Assembly (NCBI GenBank): GCA_902727935.1
Contig: CACVAX010000016.1
Span: 1 to 35,110, forward strand
Direction of reading: 5' to 3'
DNA length: 35,110 bases
From: an uncultured Sulfurovum sp.
GTDB lineage: Bacteria; Campylobacterota; Campylobacteria; Campylobacterales; Sulfurovaceae
Shown piece by piece: positions 6,646 to 14,099 of this stretch (position 1 is the first letter of the stretch; each line of letters starts with the position of its first letter). A model generated the notes under the pieces. It searched no databases. It was given only the letters and a program-made list of their open reading frames with translations, and was not told where the DNA came from. The position numbers were made by a program, and so were the translations under genes.

Positions 6646-6866
6646 TGATAAAATTCACCCTACTCTCACTCTCTGCCTTAGTGTTTATGGGCTGTACTAT
6701 GGTTAAAGAGGTTAAGCCATGGGAGAAAGAAAACTTAGCAAAACCCATTATGCAGTTTGAAGGCTTACACCCCTTGGTGGCTAAGTTTGATTCGCATGTT
6801 TACTTTTCAAAAGAAGCAGCACGTGGTGGTAACGGTGTGGCTGGTGGAGGTTGTGGATGCAACTAA
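6645..6866 (+). CDS. DUF4266-type lipoprotein with a Gly/Cys C-terminus
   Basis: A 73-residue lipoprotein with lipobox V-F-M-G-C (Cys17). The short mature part contains P-W-E-K-E-N-L-A and H-V-Y-F-S-K-E-A-A-R-G-G, and ends G-G-G-C-G-C-N with C70 and C72. This size, the start and the CGC-containing tail fit the DUF4266 family, which has no established function. It follows the thioredoxin-like gene with a 1-bp overlap and overlaps the DUF3570 gene by 10 bp, so the three are probably translated together. The two tail cysteines could bind metal, form a disulfide handled by the thioredoxin, or contact the barrel. None of this is shown by the sequence. The family call is from recalled pattern, not from a search. 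Confidence 0.8.
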   Translation: MIKFTLLSLSALVFMGCTMVKEVKPWEKENLAKPIMQFEGLHPLVAKFDSHVYFSKEAARGGNGVAGGGCGCN

Positions 6867-7990
6867 GTAATCCTAAAATCAATCTATCACTCATTGCCTC
6901 TCTTGCTATTGTAAGTTCAAATGCTCTGTATGCTGAAAACTATGTGGCTATTGAGTACTTACAATACGATGAAAATGACAACCGTGTTTCTGTTTCTACC
7001 CCAACACTCAGTGCCAGTTATGACATAGGAACAGACTACACCATCAAAGGAGACATTGTATTAGATGCTGTCAGTGGAGCAACCCCAACATGGCAACCTG
7101 ATACCACTTCGGGAGCGAGTCAACGTAACAACACAGGTGACTACGAATATAAAAACCAAACCTTTGACGAACAAAGAACAGCAGCCTCACTCATGCTAAC
7201 CACACGATTCGATAACCGTGATGAACTCAATACAGGGATTGATATCTCCAGAGAGAGTGACTACTATGGCAATACCGTTTCGGTTGAATACCTTCACTAT
7301 ACCGATGATTCACACAATCAGTCGGTCAATATAGGGGCTTCATACTCTTTTAACGAAATCCTCTCCTACGACTATGACACAGCTTCAGGTGCTTCAAGTA
7401 GAGAAACCTCAAATAGCATCAATATTCAAGCAGGACTAAGCCAAATACTAAGCGATTCATCCGTCATAAAAGCTGAAGCTTTTGCCATAAAAGACGATGG
7501 GTACTTAACCAACCCTCATGCTTTAGTGGTCAAAAACTACAACACAGCCAACCAAATACTCACCAACGAAAACCGTCCAGAAGAACGCTTGGCATATGGT
7601 GCAACACTGAAGTACATTAGCTTAGTCAAGGACGACCTAAGCTACAAAGCCAACTATCGTTTCTACACAGATGACTGGGGTATCAATGCCCACACCTTAG
7701 ACAACGATGTTTATTATGAATTAAATAAACAAATAACTTTAGGTGCAGGACTACGCTACTACGTACAAAGCGAAGCAGACTTTTACAATGCCTCAAAAGA
7801 TTATTTTACGAATCAAGCCTTTGCATCAAGCGATGAACGTTTGAGTGATTTTGATGCCTTCACTTACCGAACATCAATTGATTTTAAACAAAATGAAAAA
7901 CTTAGTTATAATCTTGGAGCACAATTCTATACCCAATCTACAGGCTTAGATGCAACCATGTTTACAACAGGAATTAAATATCGATACTAA
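6857..7990 (+). CDS. DUF3570 outer-membrane protein with three ApbE-type flavinylation motifs
   Basis: A 377-residue exported beta-barrel of the DUF3570 family: signal peptide about 1-26 (S-N-A-L-Y-A-E-N), long alternating strands and a C-terminal aromatic strand (F-T-T-G-I-K-Y-R-Y). I chose ATG 6857 because GGAGG lies 6 nt upstream; a TTG at 6851 is possible but less likely. The striking feature is three D-x-x-S-G-A-[T/S] sequences: D-A-V-S-G-A-T (70-76), D-T-T-S-G-A-S (82-88) and D-T-A-S-G-A-S (174-180). This is the target motif at which ApbE enzymes attach FMN to Thr/Ser in NqrB, NqrC and RnfG. An ApbE homologue overlaps its 3' end. Covalent flavin on this barrel is therefore a concrete prediction. 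Its cellular role is not established. Confidence 0.85.
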   Translation: MQLSNPKINLSLIASLAIVSSNALYAENYVAIEYLQYDENDNRVSVSTPTLSASYDIGTDYTIKGDIVLDAVSGATPTWQPDTTSGASQRNNTGDYEYKNQTFDEQRTAASLMLTTRFDNRDELNTGIDISRESDYYGNTVSVEYLHYTDDSHNQSVNIGASYSFNEILSYDYDTASGASSRETSNSINIQAGLSQILSDSSVIKAEAFAIKDDGYLTNPHALVVKNYNTANQILTNENRPEERLAYGATLKYISLVKDDLSYKANYRFYTDDWGINAHTLDNDVYYELNKQITLGAGLRYYVQSEADFYNASKDYFTNQAFASSDERLSDFDAFTYRTSIDFKQNEKLSYNLGAQFYTQSTGLDATMFTTGIKYRY

Positions 7991-8831
7991 ACTACATATC
8001 TACAAGTTTACGGTCATGACCTCACCTTGTGAGGTTCAAATTTATTCTGATGATGAACATAAAGCACGATCAACAGCACAAACCATTCTACAAATGGCAA
8101 AAGGGTTAGAAAAAAAATATAACTTTTATGACACTAACTCTTACCTCTCTAATTTGAACCAACGAAAAGTAAATACTCTTGACGCTCAAACTAAAGACTT
8201 ACTTACCCGTGCTAAGCTTTTTTACGCAAAAACTAATGGTATCTTTGACATTACCATGGGAACATTAACAAAAGCCAGACAACTATCAAGCACAAAAAGC
8301 ATAAGAAAAGAGACACAAAGATTAGAACCTTTTGTGGGTGTTGAACATTTCAAAATAAAAAAAGAGAAACTTATTTTTGATAATCCTCATACACTCATCG
8401 ATTTAGGTGGATTTGTAAAAGAGTATGCTGTTGACCAAAGTGTTAAGCTACTTAAAAAAGCAAAGCTAAATTCTGCTCTCATTAATTTTGGTGGCGACAT
8501 TTATGCTTTGGGGTCTAAACCAAATGGAAAAGCTTTTTCTATAGGTATTAAAAATCCTCTCAATCCAAATGAATACCTAACAGGTGTCGAAATTACTAAT
8601 CAAGCTTTAACCACCTCAGCTTCTTATGAGCGTAATCATTCTGTAGAAGGACAAAGATATTCGCATATTATCTCCTCTTCTACCATGCAAAGCCAGATAC
8701 TTTCTGCCACCGTTATATCCTCTTCTGTTCTTGAATCTGGGGTTTACTCTACGGCTTTAATGATAGAACCTAGCCTTTCAACACCATTAAAGAAAATTTT
8801 AATAAATGAAAAGCTAAAAATTATTCAGTAA
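7950..8831 (+). CDS. ApbE-like FAD:protein FMN transferase, divergent
   Basis: A 293-residue ApbE-family protein; the family moves FMN from FAD onto Thr/Ser of exported redox proteins. Family landmarks are the N-terminal F-T-V-M-T-S-P (20-26), L-I-D-L-G-G-F-V-K-E-Y-A-V-D (149-162), I-N-F-G-G-D-I-Y-A-L-G (178-188), T-S-A-S-Y-E-R (222-228) and S-H-I-I (238-241). Two things are odd. The usual A-D-A-x-x-T metal site reads S-G-V-Y-S-T (263-268), so Asp is replaced by G264, and H-I-I-D-P reads H-I-I-S-S. There is also no signal peptide: a TAG precedes the ATG in frame and homology begins about 15 residues in. It overlaps the DUF3570 gene by 41 bp. It may be a working variant specialised for DUF3570, a cytoplasmic form, or an inactive relative. 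Confidence 0.8.
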   Translation: MQPCLQQELNIDTKLHIYKFTVMTSPCEVQIYSDDEHKARSTAQTILQMAKGLEKKYNFYDTNSYLSNLNQRKVNTLDAQTKDLLTRAKLFYAKTNGIFDITMGTLTKARQLSSTKSIRKETQRLEPFVGVEHFKIKKEKLIFDNPHTLIDLGGFVKEYAVDQSVKLLKKAKLNSALINFGGDIYALGSKPNGKAFSIGIKNPLNPNEYLTGVEITNQALTTSASYERNHSVEGQRYSHIISSSTMQSQILSATVISSSVLESGVYSTALMIEPSLSTPLKKILINEKLKIIQ

Positions 8832-8876
8832 TCAGTAAATTTTGTTATACTAAAAAAACAAATAAGGACTGTACGC

Positions 8877-9530
8877 ATGAAATATAAACTACTATTTGCT
8901 TTAACCCTTACTTTTTCATTATTGAATGGATATTCTTTTGAAAAGATAAATCCATCACCTAGTAAAAAAATGTTAGAAAATCAACTTAAAGCACAAACTT
9001 GTACATCACCTGTAATGGCAAGTGAAACAATTTCAGAAGATTTTAAATATGGTTGTTTTTGTGGTAAGAACTATCCAATAACAGACAACAATAAAACAAA
9101 AGACTTTAGAAAACTAAAGAAAAATGAAAGAATAAAACTTATAGAAACTTTTTATTCAATAAAGCCCTATGATGACATTGATAAAATTTGTATGCAACAT
9201 GATATCTGCTATCTTTACAAAGGTAAAAAATCTAAAGCCTGTAACCGTGCTATTTATAGTGAACTTAAAAGCTTAAGTAAAGAATTTAAAGTACATAATG
9301 AGCTTAAAAAAAATAGACAATGTAAATATCTCTCTAACGATATTGCCTCTGTTTTTAGAACCATTTTTGCTTCATCCGATGATAAGATGAATATGCTTGA
9401 ATTTGGTTCACTCATGTTTAACACCTCTATTACCATAGCCCAAAAAACGGTAGAAAAATCATTTGAAACCGTTACACAACAAGACCAACGCTATCCTCCC
9501 AAAGAAGAAAGGTGTTTAATCTTAAAATAA
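8877..9530 (+). CDS. Secreted phospholipase A2-like protein
   Basis: A 217-residue exported protein with signal peptide about 1-19. It contains Y-G-C-F-C-G (58-63), which matches the calcium-loop start of secreted phospholipase A2, followed after about 40 residues by C-M-Q-H-D-I-C-Y (105-112), the active-site helix with the H108-D109 pair and flanking cysteines. Further cysteines at 122 and 149 could complete disulfides. The calcium loop lacks the run of glycines usual in animal enzymes, so activity is not certain. It starts 45 bp after apbE with its own AAGGA site; a weak TATACT at 8846-8851 could give a separate promoter. It may act in phospholipid turnover or against other cells. The fold call is by motif only. 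Confidence 0.65.
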   Translation: MKYKLLFALTLTFSLLNGYSFEKINPSPSKKMLENQLKAQTCTSPVMASETISEDFKYGCFCGKNYPITDNNKTKDFRKLKKNERIKLIETFYSIKPYDDIDKICMQHDICYLYKGKKSKACNRAIYSELKSLSKEFKVHNELKKNRQCKYLSNDIASVFRTIFASSDDKMNMLEFGSLMFNTSITIAQKTVEKSFETVTQQDQRYPPKEERCLILK

Positions 9531-9542
9531 AATGGAATATAA

Positions 9543-10703
9543 ATGATAACAACAGCCTTTCCCTACCTAAGTATTTTAATATTTATCGCTTCCCTACTCG
9601 TTTACCTTGAAAGTGGTTCTAAGGCTAAATTTTTTGAGTATTTACCTGCCATTGTAATCTTATATTTTACAGTAATTACTTTCTCTAGCTTAGAACTTTG
9701 GACAAAAACAGAAGAGATAAATACAGCCTACAAAAGCTTCAAATCAAATCTACTTCCAGCCATGATATTTCTCATGTTACTGCAAAGTGACATACGAAGC
9801 ATTTTTAAACTGGGGAAAAAAATCTTATTGACTTTCTTCTTAGCTTCTTTAAGTATCTCTTTAGGCTTCATCATTATGTTCTTTTTACTCAACGGATTTT
9901 TTGAAGAAGGAGCATGGAAAGCATTTGGTGCGTTAAGTGGTTCATGGATGGGAGGAACAGGCAACATGATTGCCATTCAAGCAGCATTAGAATTAGCAGA
10001 CTCTAAAATGGGCTATGTCCTACTTATAGACAGTATTGACTATGCTATTTGGGTTATGATACTTCTTGCACTTGTACCTTTTGCAAAAAGATTTAACCGA
10101 TGGACAAAAGCAGATGGGGACTTACTAAATAAACTCTCTTCTACTTTAGATACAAAAAAGACACAAAAAGCCATTAACTTTCCCTCTTTGTTTATGCTCT
10201 TAGGTTTAGCCCTTATGGTCTCTGTTATTGCCCAAGCCATAGCACCTCTACTACCCACTACAAGCTTTTTAACCAACACCACATGGATAGTCATTATGGC
10301 TACATTAGCAGGTATACTCTTTGGTATGACCCCTCTTTCTAAAGAAGCTTCTGCTCAACCTTTAGCAAATATCATGCTTTACCTCATCGTAGCACTTATT
10401 GCTTCTCGTGCCAATTTTACAGAATTAATACAAGCACCACTTTATATTTTTGCTGGGTTTATGATTATATTTATTCACGCAACGGTTATGATTATTTTTG
10501 CTAAAATTTTTAAACTTGACTTATTTTCTTTGGGAGTGGCTTCTTTAGCTAATATTGGAGGGGTAGCTTCTGCTCCTATTTTAGCAGGAGCATACCATAA
10601 AGCACTCATACCCATTGGAGTGCTTATGGCAATGATGGGCTACATTGTTGGAACATTTATGGGGCTGGGAGTTTCCCAAATTTTAAAGTTTATTTCCATA
10701 TAA
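9543..10703 (+). CDS. DUF819 family integral membrane protein
   Basis: A 386-residue inner-membrane protein with about ten hydrophobic helices over its whole length. The segment G-A-L-S-G-S-W-M-G-G-T-G-N-M and the later A-S-L-A-N-I-G-G-V-A-S-A-P form two inverted-repeat-like halves with helix-breaking glycines, as in DUF819 (YjcL-like) proteins and related anion/solute carriers. No substrate is known to me for the family. It lies 12 bp after the phospholipase-like gene with a weak ribosome site (GGAA), so it may be co-transcribed with it. I see no catalytic motif. The family name is recalled from the conserved G-S-W-M-G-G-T-G-N segment. Confidence 0.75.
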   Translation: MITTAFPYLSILIFIASLLVYLESGSKAKFFEYLPAIVILYFTVITFSSLELWTKTEEINTAYKSFKSNLLPAMIFLMLLQSDIRSIFKLGKKILLTFFLASLSISLGFIIMFFLLNGFFEEGAWKAFGALSGSWMGGTGNMIAIQAALELADSKMGYVLLIDSIDYAIWVMILLALVPFAKRFNRWTKADGDLLNKLSSTLDTKKTQKAINFPSLFMLLGLALMVSVIAQAIAPLLPTTSFLTNTTWIVIMATLAGILFGMTPLSKEASAQPLANIMLYLIVALIASRANFTELIQAPLYIFAGFMIIFIHATVMIIFAKIFKLDLFSLGVASLANIGGVASAPILAGAYHKALIPIGVLMAMMGYIVGTFMGLGVSQILKFISI

Positions 10704-10733
10704 TTCAAGTAAAAAATTAAAGGTATAGACAAG

Positions 10734-11393
10734 TTGGAAAATACACAAGCAACTTTCACAGAAAAATTTAAAAACAGAACCATACAAGGTCTTTTTTGGA
10801 TTTTACCCATCGCTGCCATACTCATGATAATCTTTTGGCTCTATGAAAAAATAGACCTTATCGTTTCAGCCTTCTTAGACTTTATAGGTATCAACCCTCA
10901 GAACAATGAATTCTTATGGATCATGGGTGTTGTTGCTGTTTTCATACTTATTTTATACATCATTGGCTACCTCATCAAAACACAAATTGCTTTTTATGTT
11001 GAGTCTGTATTCCATGATATTCCTGGTTTTTCGACAATAAAAGACATTATTGGGATTTTTAACTCTTCTAAAGAGGGAGCAAACAAAGTTTTGGTTGTTG
11101 CCATACGAGGTTTTGCCAATGAAGGGTATAATATTGGGCTAATGTATTCTCAAAAAGAGAGTATCATCAAAGACCACTACACCGTTACCCTTTCCATGAC
11201 CCCAATTCCCAATGGTGGATACCTGTTTGAAGTACATAAAGATAATATATTTGTCATAGAAAATGCAAATTTTGATGACAACTTACAGTACTTACTCTCT
11301 ATGGGTGTTAAAAGTATTGCAGAGGTACTCAAAGTACAGCCTAAAAGTCTTGATGAGATGCAGAGTTTAAATGAATGGTTAGCAGAAAAATAA
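10734..11393 (+). CDS. DUF502 family membrane protein
   Basis: A 219-residue protein with two N-terminal membrane helices (about 17-38 and 62-84) and a cytoplasmic C-terminal region, the architecture of DUF502 proteins. The pattern I-Q-G-L-F-W-I-L-P-I-A at the first helix and the D-I-P-G-F-S-T-I-K-D segment after the second support the call. It starts with TTG at 10734, since no ATG occurs before the first helix; AAAGG lies about 10 nt upstream. It is 30 bp after the DUF819 gene, and the two may form an operon. Function is unknown. Confidence 0.75.
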   Translation: MENTQATFTEKFKNRTIQGLFWILPIAAILMIIFWLYEKIDLIVSAFLDFIGINPQNNEFLWIMGVVAVFILILYIIGYLIKTQIAFYVESVFHDIPGFSTIKDIIGIFNSSKEGANKVLVVAIRGFANEGYNIGLMYSQKESIIKDHYTVTLSMTPIPNGGYLFEVHKDNIFVIENANFDDNLQYLLSMGVKSIAEVLKVQPKSLDEMQSLNEWLAEK

Positions 11394-11480
11394 AAGAATG
11401 ATTAATCTCTATGTCCACTACACGCTTTATATACATAAGTTATTATAATATACTTACATCAAAATACCTAAAGGACAAAC

Positions 11481-11813
11481 ATGAAGAAGGTTACCATTCT
11501 ATTAACTTTACTACTTACTACATTTACCCTACTCAATGCAACAGAGGCAGAAGTTAAAACATTTCCAGTTATAAGTGAAGAAGGCATGAAAAAATGCAAT
11601 AAGAAAAAAAGTGCCGATTCTAACTGTACAACAAAAAAATGTGACACTAAAAAATGTGACAAGAGAAAAGGTTCTGACACTAAATGTAAAGTTGAAAAAT
11701 GCGATGGGAGAAAGTCTAAAAACAAAGAGTCAAAACCTACCGATAGTAATGAAACTAAGGTAAGTAAATGTTCTACTCAAAAATGTGGTGCAAGTAAATG
11801 TGGAGGAAAATAA
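11481..11813 (+). CDS. Secreted Cys/Lys-rich low-complexity protein
   Basis: A 110-residue exported protein: signal peptide about 1-21 (L-L-N-A-T-E-A), then a mature part made of Lys-Cys units. Nine cysteines occur, eight directly after a lysine, arranged as K-K-C-D-T-K-K-C-D, T-K-C-K-V-E-K-C-D-G and a tail K-C-S-T-Q-K-C-G-A-S-K-C-G-G-K. The tail resembles the K-C-G repeats of HvfA-type copper-related precursor peptides, but no DUF692/MNIO maturation gene is present in this window. A perfect TATAAT at 11444-11449 and AAGGA before the ATG indicate its own transcript. Metal binding or thiol buffering is plausible. Possible modification as a peptide precursor is speculative. Confidence 0.7.
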   Translation: MKKVTILLTLLLTTFTLLNATEAEVKTFPVISEEGMKKCNKKKSADSNCTTKKCDTKKCDKRKGSDTKCKVEKCDGRKSKNKESKPTDSNETKVSKCSTQKCGASKCGGK

Positions 11814-11880
11814 TAGACTAATAAATAAACAACTTATGATATACTAATATTCTAAATAAACTTAATTATGGAGTAATTTT

Positions 11881-12615
11881 ATGAATAAAAAATATATATC
11901 ATTAACCTTAGCAATTGTGCTATTTACAGCTTGTGGAGGAAGTTCTTCCTCTAAAGTTGCAGGAGAAGGGTCAATTGACCTTAAGGCATATTATCCTAAT
12001 GCCTCAATGACCAAAACATTTCTTCCTGTTGAAAATGGACTTAATAAATCCACTCATGATGAAGTTATTACGGTTAATGGACAAACCATTACTACTGAAG
12101 TTAATTCCGTAATCATAGAAAACATGGTCTTTACAGATAAAAACATTACAACCACAACCACAGAAGGTACTTCAACAGATACAAGTTTAAGCTATAGACA
12201 TGTTGACTTAGGTGATACAATTATATCTCACTCCTTCAAGTCAACCAAACCCGATGAGTTAGGTGAAATCACTACAAACTTCGAGCTAGTATGTAAACTA
12301 AAGAGTAAAGAGGAGAAATATACAAGCAATGGTAACGAATATAGTGGAGACTTACTTAAAATTGAATGTATTAAAGAAGGTGAAGTAATTTATGATATCA
12401 AACCAGCTCTTTTAGCTTCAGAGTTTGTCAATACTGACCTTAATGGTTCACATATTATTTATAACCAATCTTATATCTATCTTAAAAAAGATTGGGGAGA
12501 AGTTGCTAGAATTGATGATGATTGTATACCCAAAGACAAACCAAATGAGGCTATTAATGATAAATCTTCTCAATGTGAGAAAGAAAATTCTTATTATGAG
12601 TTTTACCTTCCATAA
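11881..12615 (+). CDS. Lipoprotein of unknown function
   Basis: A 244-residue lipoprotein with signal peptide and lipobox F-T-A-C (Cys18), followed by G-G-S-S-S-S. The mature part is Thr/Ser/Glu-rich with predicted beta structure, three cysteines that could pair, and a Y-Y-P-N segment near the start. I recognise no family. It has its own upstream -10-like TATACT (11840-11845) and a GGAG site, and a strong hairpin terminator follows, so it is probably a single-gene transcript. Confidence 0.75.
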   Translation: MNKKYISLTLAIVLFTACGGSSSSKVAGEGSIDLKAYYPNASMTKTFLPVENGLNKSTHDEVITVNGQTITTEVNSVIIENMVFTDKNITTTTTEGTSTDTSLSYRHVDLGDTIISHSFKSTKPDELGEITTNFELVCKLKSKEEKYTSNGNEYSGDLLKIECIKEGEVIYDIKPALLASEFVNTDLNGSHIIYNQSYIYLKKDWGEVARIDDDCIPKDKPNEAINDKSSQCEKENSYYEFYLP

Positions 12616-12626
12616 TTTATAAAAAC

Positions 12627-12661
12627 AATAAAGTTCTTCATTTTTGATGAAAAACTTTATT
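12627..12661 (+). terminator. Rho-independent terminator after the lipoprotein gene
   Basis: Arms 12627-12641 and 12647-12661 pair over 15 positions with one mismatch around a 5-nt loop (TTTTG). The outer stem is A on the left and T on the right, so it can serve both strands, although the only convergent need is the upstream lipoprotein gene. Confidence 0.75.
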
Positions 12662-12771
12662 TACCCAACTCTCAACTTCTTCATAAAACTCCTTTCAACC
12701 CCTACTTTATCAAATAAATTGTACAATTCCACAAATAAAAAAGACCCGTAGTGTCTACAAAGGAATACAAT

Positions 12772-13986
12772 ATGATTAATGCCCTTAGAGGAATGAAAGA
12801 CTTAACTTTTGAAGAGAGTGAACGCTTTGTCCATATTGTTAAAACAGCAATAGGCGTATCAAAAAAATACGGTTATAACTACATTGAAACCCCTATACTT
12901 GAAGAGACTAAACTTTTTAAACGTTCGGTTGGTGAAAGCTCGGACATTGTGGGTAAAGAGATGTATCAGTTCATGGACAAAGGGAACAACGACGTTTGTA
13001 TGCGTCCAGAAGGAACTGCTGGGGTGGTACGTTCTTTTGTTCAAGCCAAACTTGACCGACGAATGAACGAAAAGTTTAAGTTCTACTACTACGGCCCAAT
13101 GTTCCGTTATGAGCGTCCTCAAAAAGGGCGTTTAAGAGAGTTTCACCAGTTTGGGTGTGAGAGTTTTGGTGAGGGTTCTGTATATGAAGACTTTAGCATC
13201 ATCTCCATGGTAGGTGACATTTTTAAAGAACTTGGTATTGGGTATGACCTTGAGATTAACTCGCTTGGTTGCCCTAAGTGTATGCCTCCTTACCGTGAGA
13301 AACTCATTGGCTTCTTGAACGAATGTAAAGATGAGCTCTGCGTTGACTGTAACCGAAGAATAGACACAAACCCTATTCGTGTGCTTGACTGTAAAAACGA
13401 AACTTGTCAGTCACTTCTAAAAGACTCGCCAAAACTTATGGACAACCTCTGTGAGTCTTGTGACAGCGACTTTGCAAAGTTAACGCAACTGCTTGATGAC
13501 GCAGGTATTAGTTACAAAGTTGACACACACTTAGTAAGAGGTTTAGACTACTACTCTAAAACTGCTTTTGAATTTGTTTCAAACAACATTGGTTCGCAGT
13601 CTGCCATTGCTGGGGGTGGTCGTTATGATAAGCTCGTAGAGTTTTTAGATGGTAAACCTACTCCTGCTGTTGGTTTTGCACTGGGGATTGAGCGTATTAT
13701 GGAATTGGTTCAAATGCCAAAGCTTGAACGTGAAGGTTATTACCTTGGGGCAATGGATAAAGAAGCAATTGACTCTTTATTTCCTTTGGCTTCTAAAAAA
13801 AGAATGACCGACAAAGTCACACTAGAGTATGCTCCTAAAAAACTCAAAGCCCACCTTAAAAATGCTGACAAAGTAAATGCTCGTTATTGTGCTGTAATTG
13901 GTGAAGATGAATTTAAAAGTGCTACTATTTGGGTTAAAGACCTTATAGAGAAAAATGAAAAAGTCATAGAACAAAAAGATTTTTAA
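12772..13986 (+). CDS. hisS: Histidyl-tRNA synthetase
   Basis: A class II aminoacyl-tRNA synthetase charging tRNA-His. Motif 1 lies near the N-terminus (Y-I-E-T-P-I-L-E), motif 2 reads F-R-Y-E-R-P-Q-K-G-R-L-R-E-F-H-Q, and the histidine-binding signature is L-V-R-G-L-D-Y-Y-S-K-T-A-F-E-F. Motif 3 is A-L-G-I-E-R. An insertion carries paired cysteines (C-P-K-C and two later C-x-x-C-like pairs), possibly binding zinc. I chose ATG 12772 (404 aa) with AAGGAA 8 nt upstream; an in-frame GTG at 12751 has no comparable ribosome site. The C-terminal anticodon-binding domain is short. It follows a terminator and appears to be transcribed alone. Confidence 0.95.
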   Translation: MINALRGMKDLTFEESERFVHIVKTAIGVSKKYGYNYIETPILEETKLFKRSVGESSDIVGKEMYQFMDKGNNDVCMRPEGTAGVVRSFVQAKLDRRMNEKFKFYYYGPMFRYERPQKGRLREFHQFGCESFGEGSVYEDFSIISMVGDIFKELGIGYDLEINSLGCPKCMPPYREKLIGFLNECKDELCVDCNRRIDTNPIRVLDCKNETCQSLLKDSPKLMDNLCESCDSDFAKLTQLLDDAGISYKVDTHLVRGLDYYSKTAFEFVSNNIGSQSAIAGGGRYDKLVEFLDGKPTPAVGFALGIERIMELVQMPKLEREGYYLGAMDKEAIDSLFPLASKKRMTDKVTLEYAPKKLKAHLKNADKVNARYCAVIGEDEFKSATIWVKDLIEKNEKVIEQKDF

Positions 13987-13992
13987 ACCTCA

Positions 13993-14017
13993 ATAGGGTT
14001 ACTACACCTAACCCTAT
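13993..14017 (+). terminator. Possible hairpin after hisS
   Basis: ATAGGGTT (13993-14000) pairs perfectly with AACCCTAT (14010-14017) around a 9-nt loop just after the hisS stop. Only a weak T-run follows, so termination may be partial. Confidence 0.4.
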
Positions 14018-14099
14018 CTTCATACATAACTTTCAAATTCCTTAATATTTTAAACATATTTTTAAATAAAGATGATACTATGAATTAAGAGGAGATTAT

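Noticed and set aside
12751..12771. GTG start for hisS
   Set aside because: The ATG at 12772 has AAGGAA at normal spacing and begins at the conserved N-terminus.
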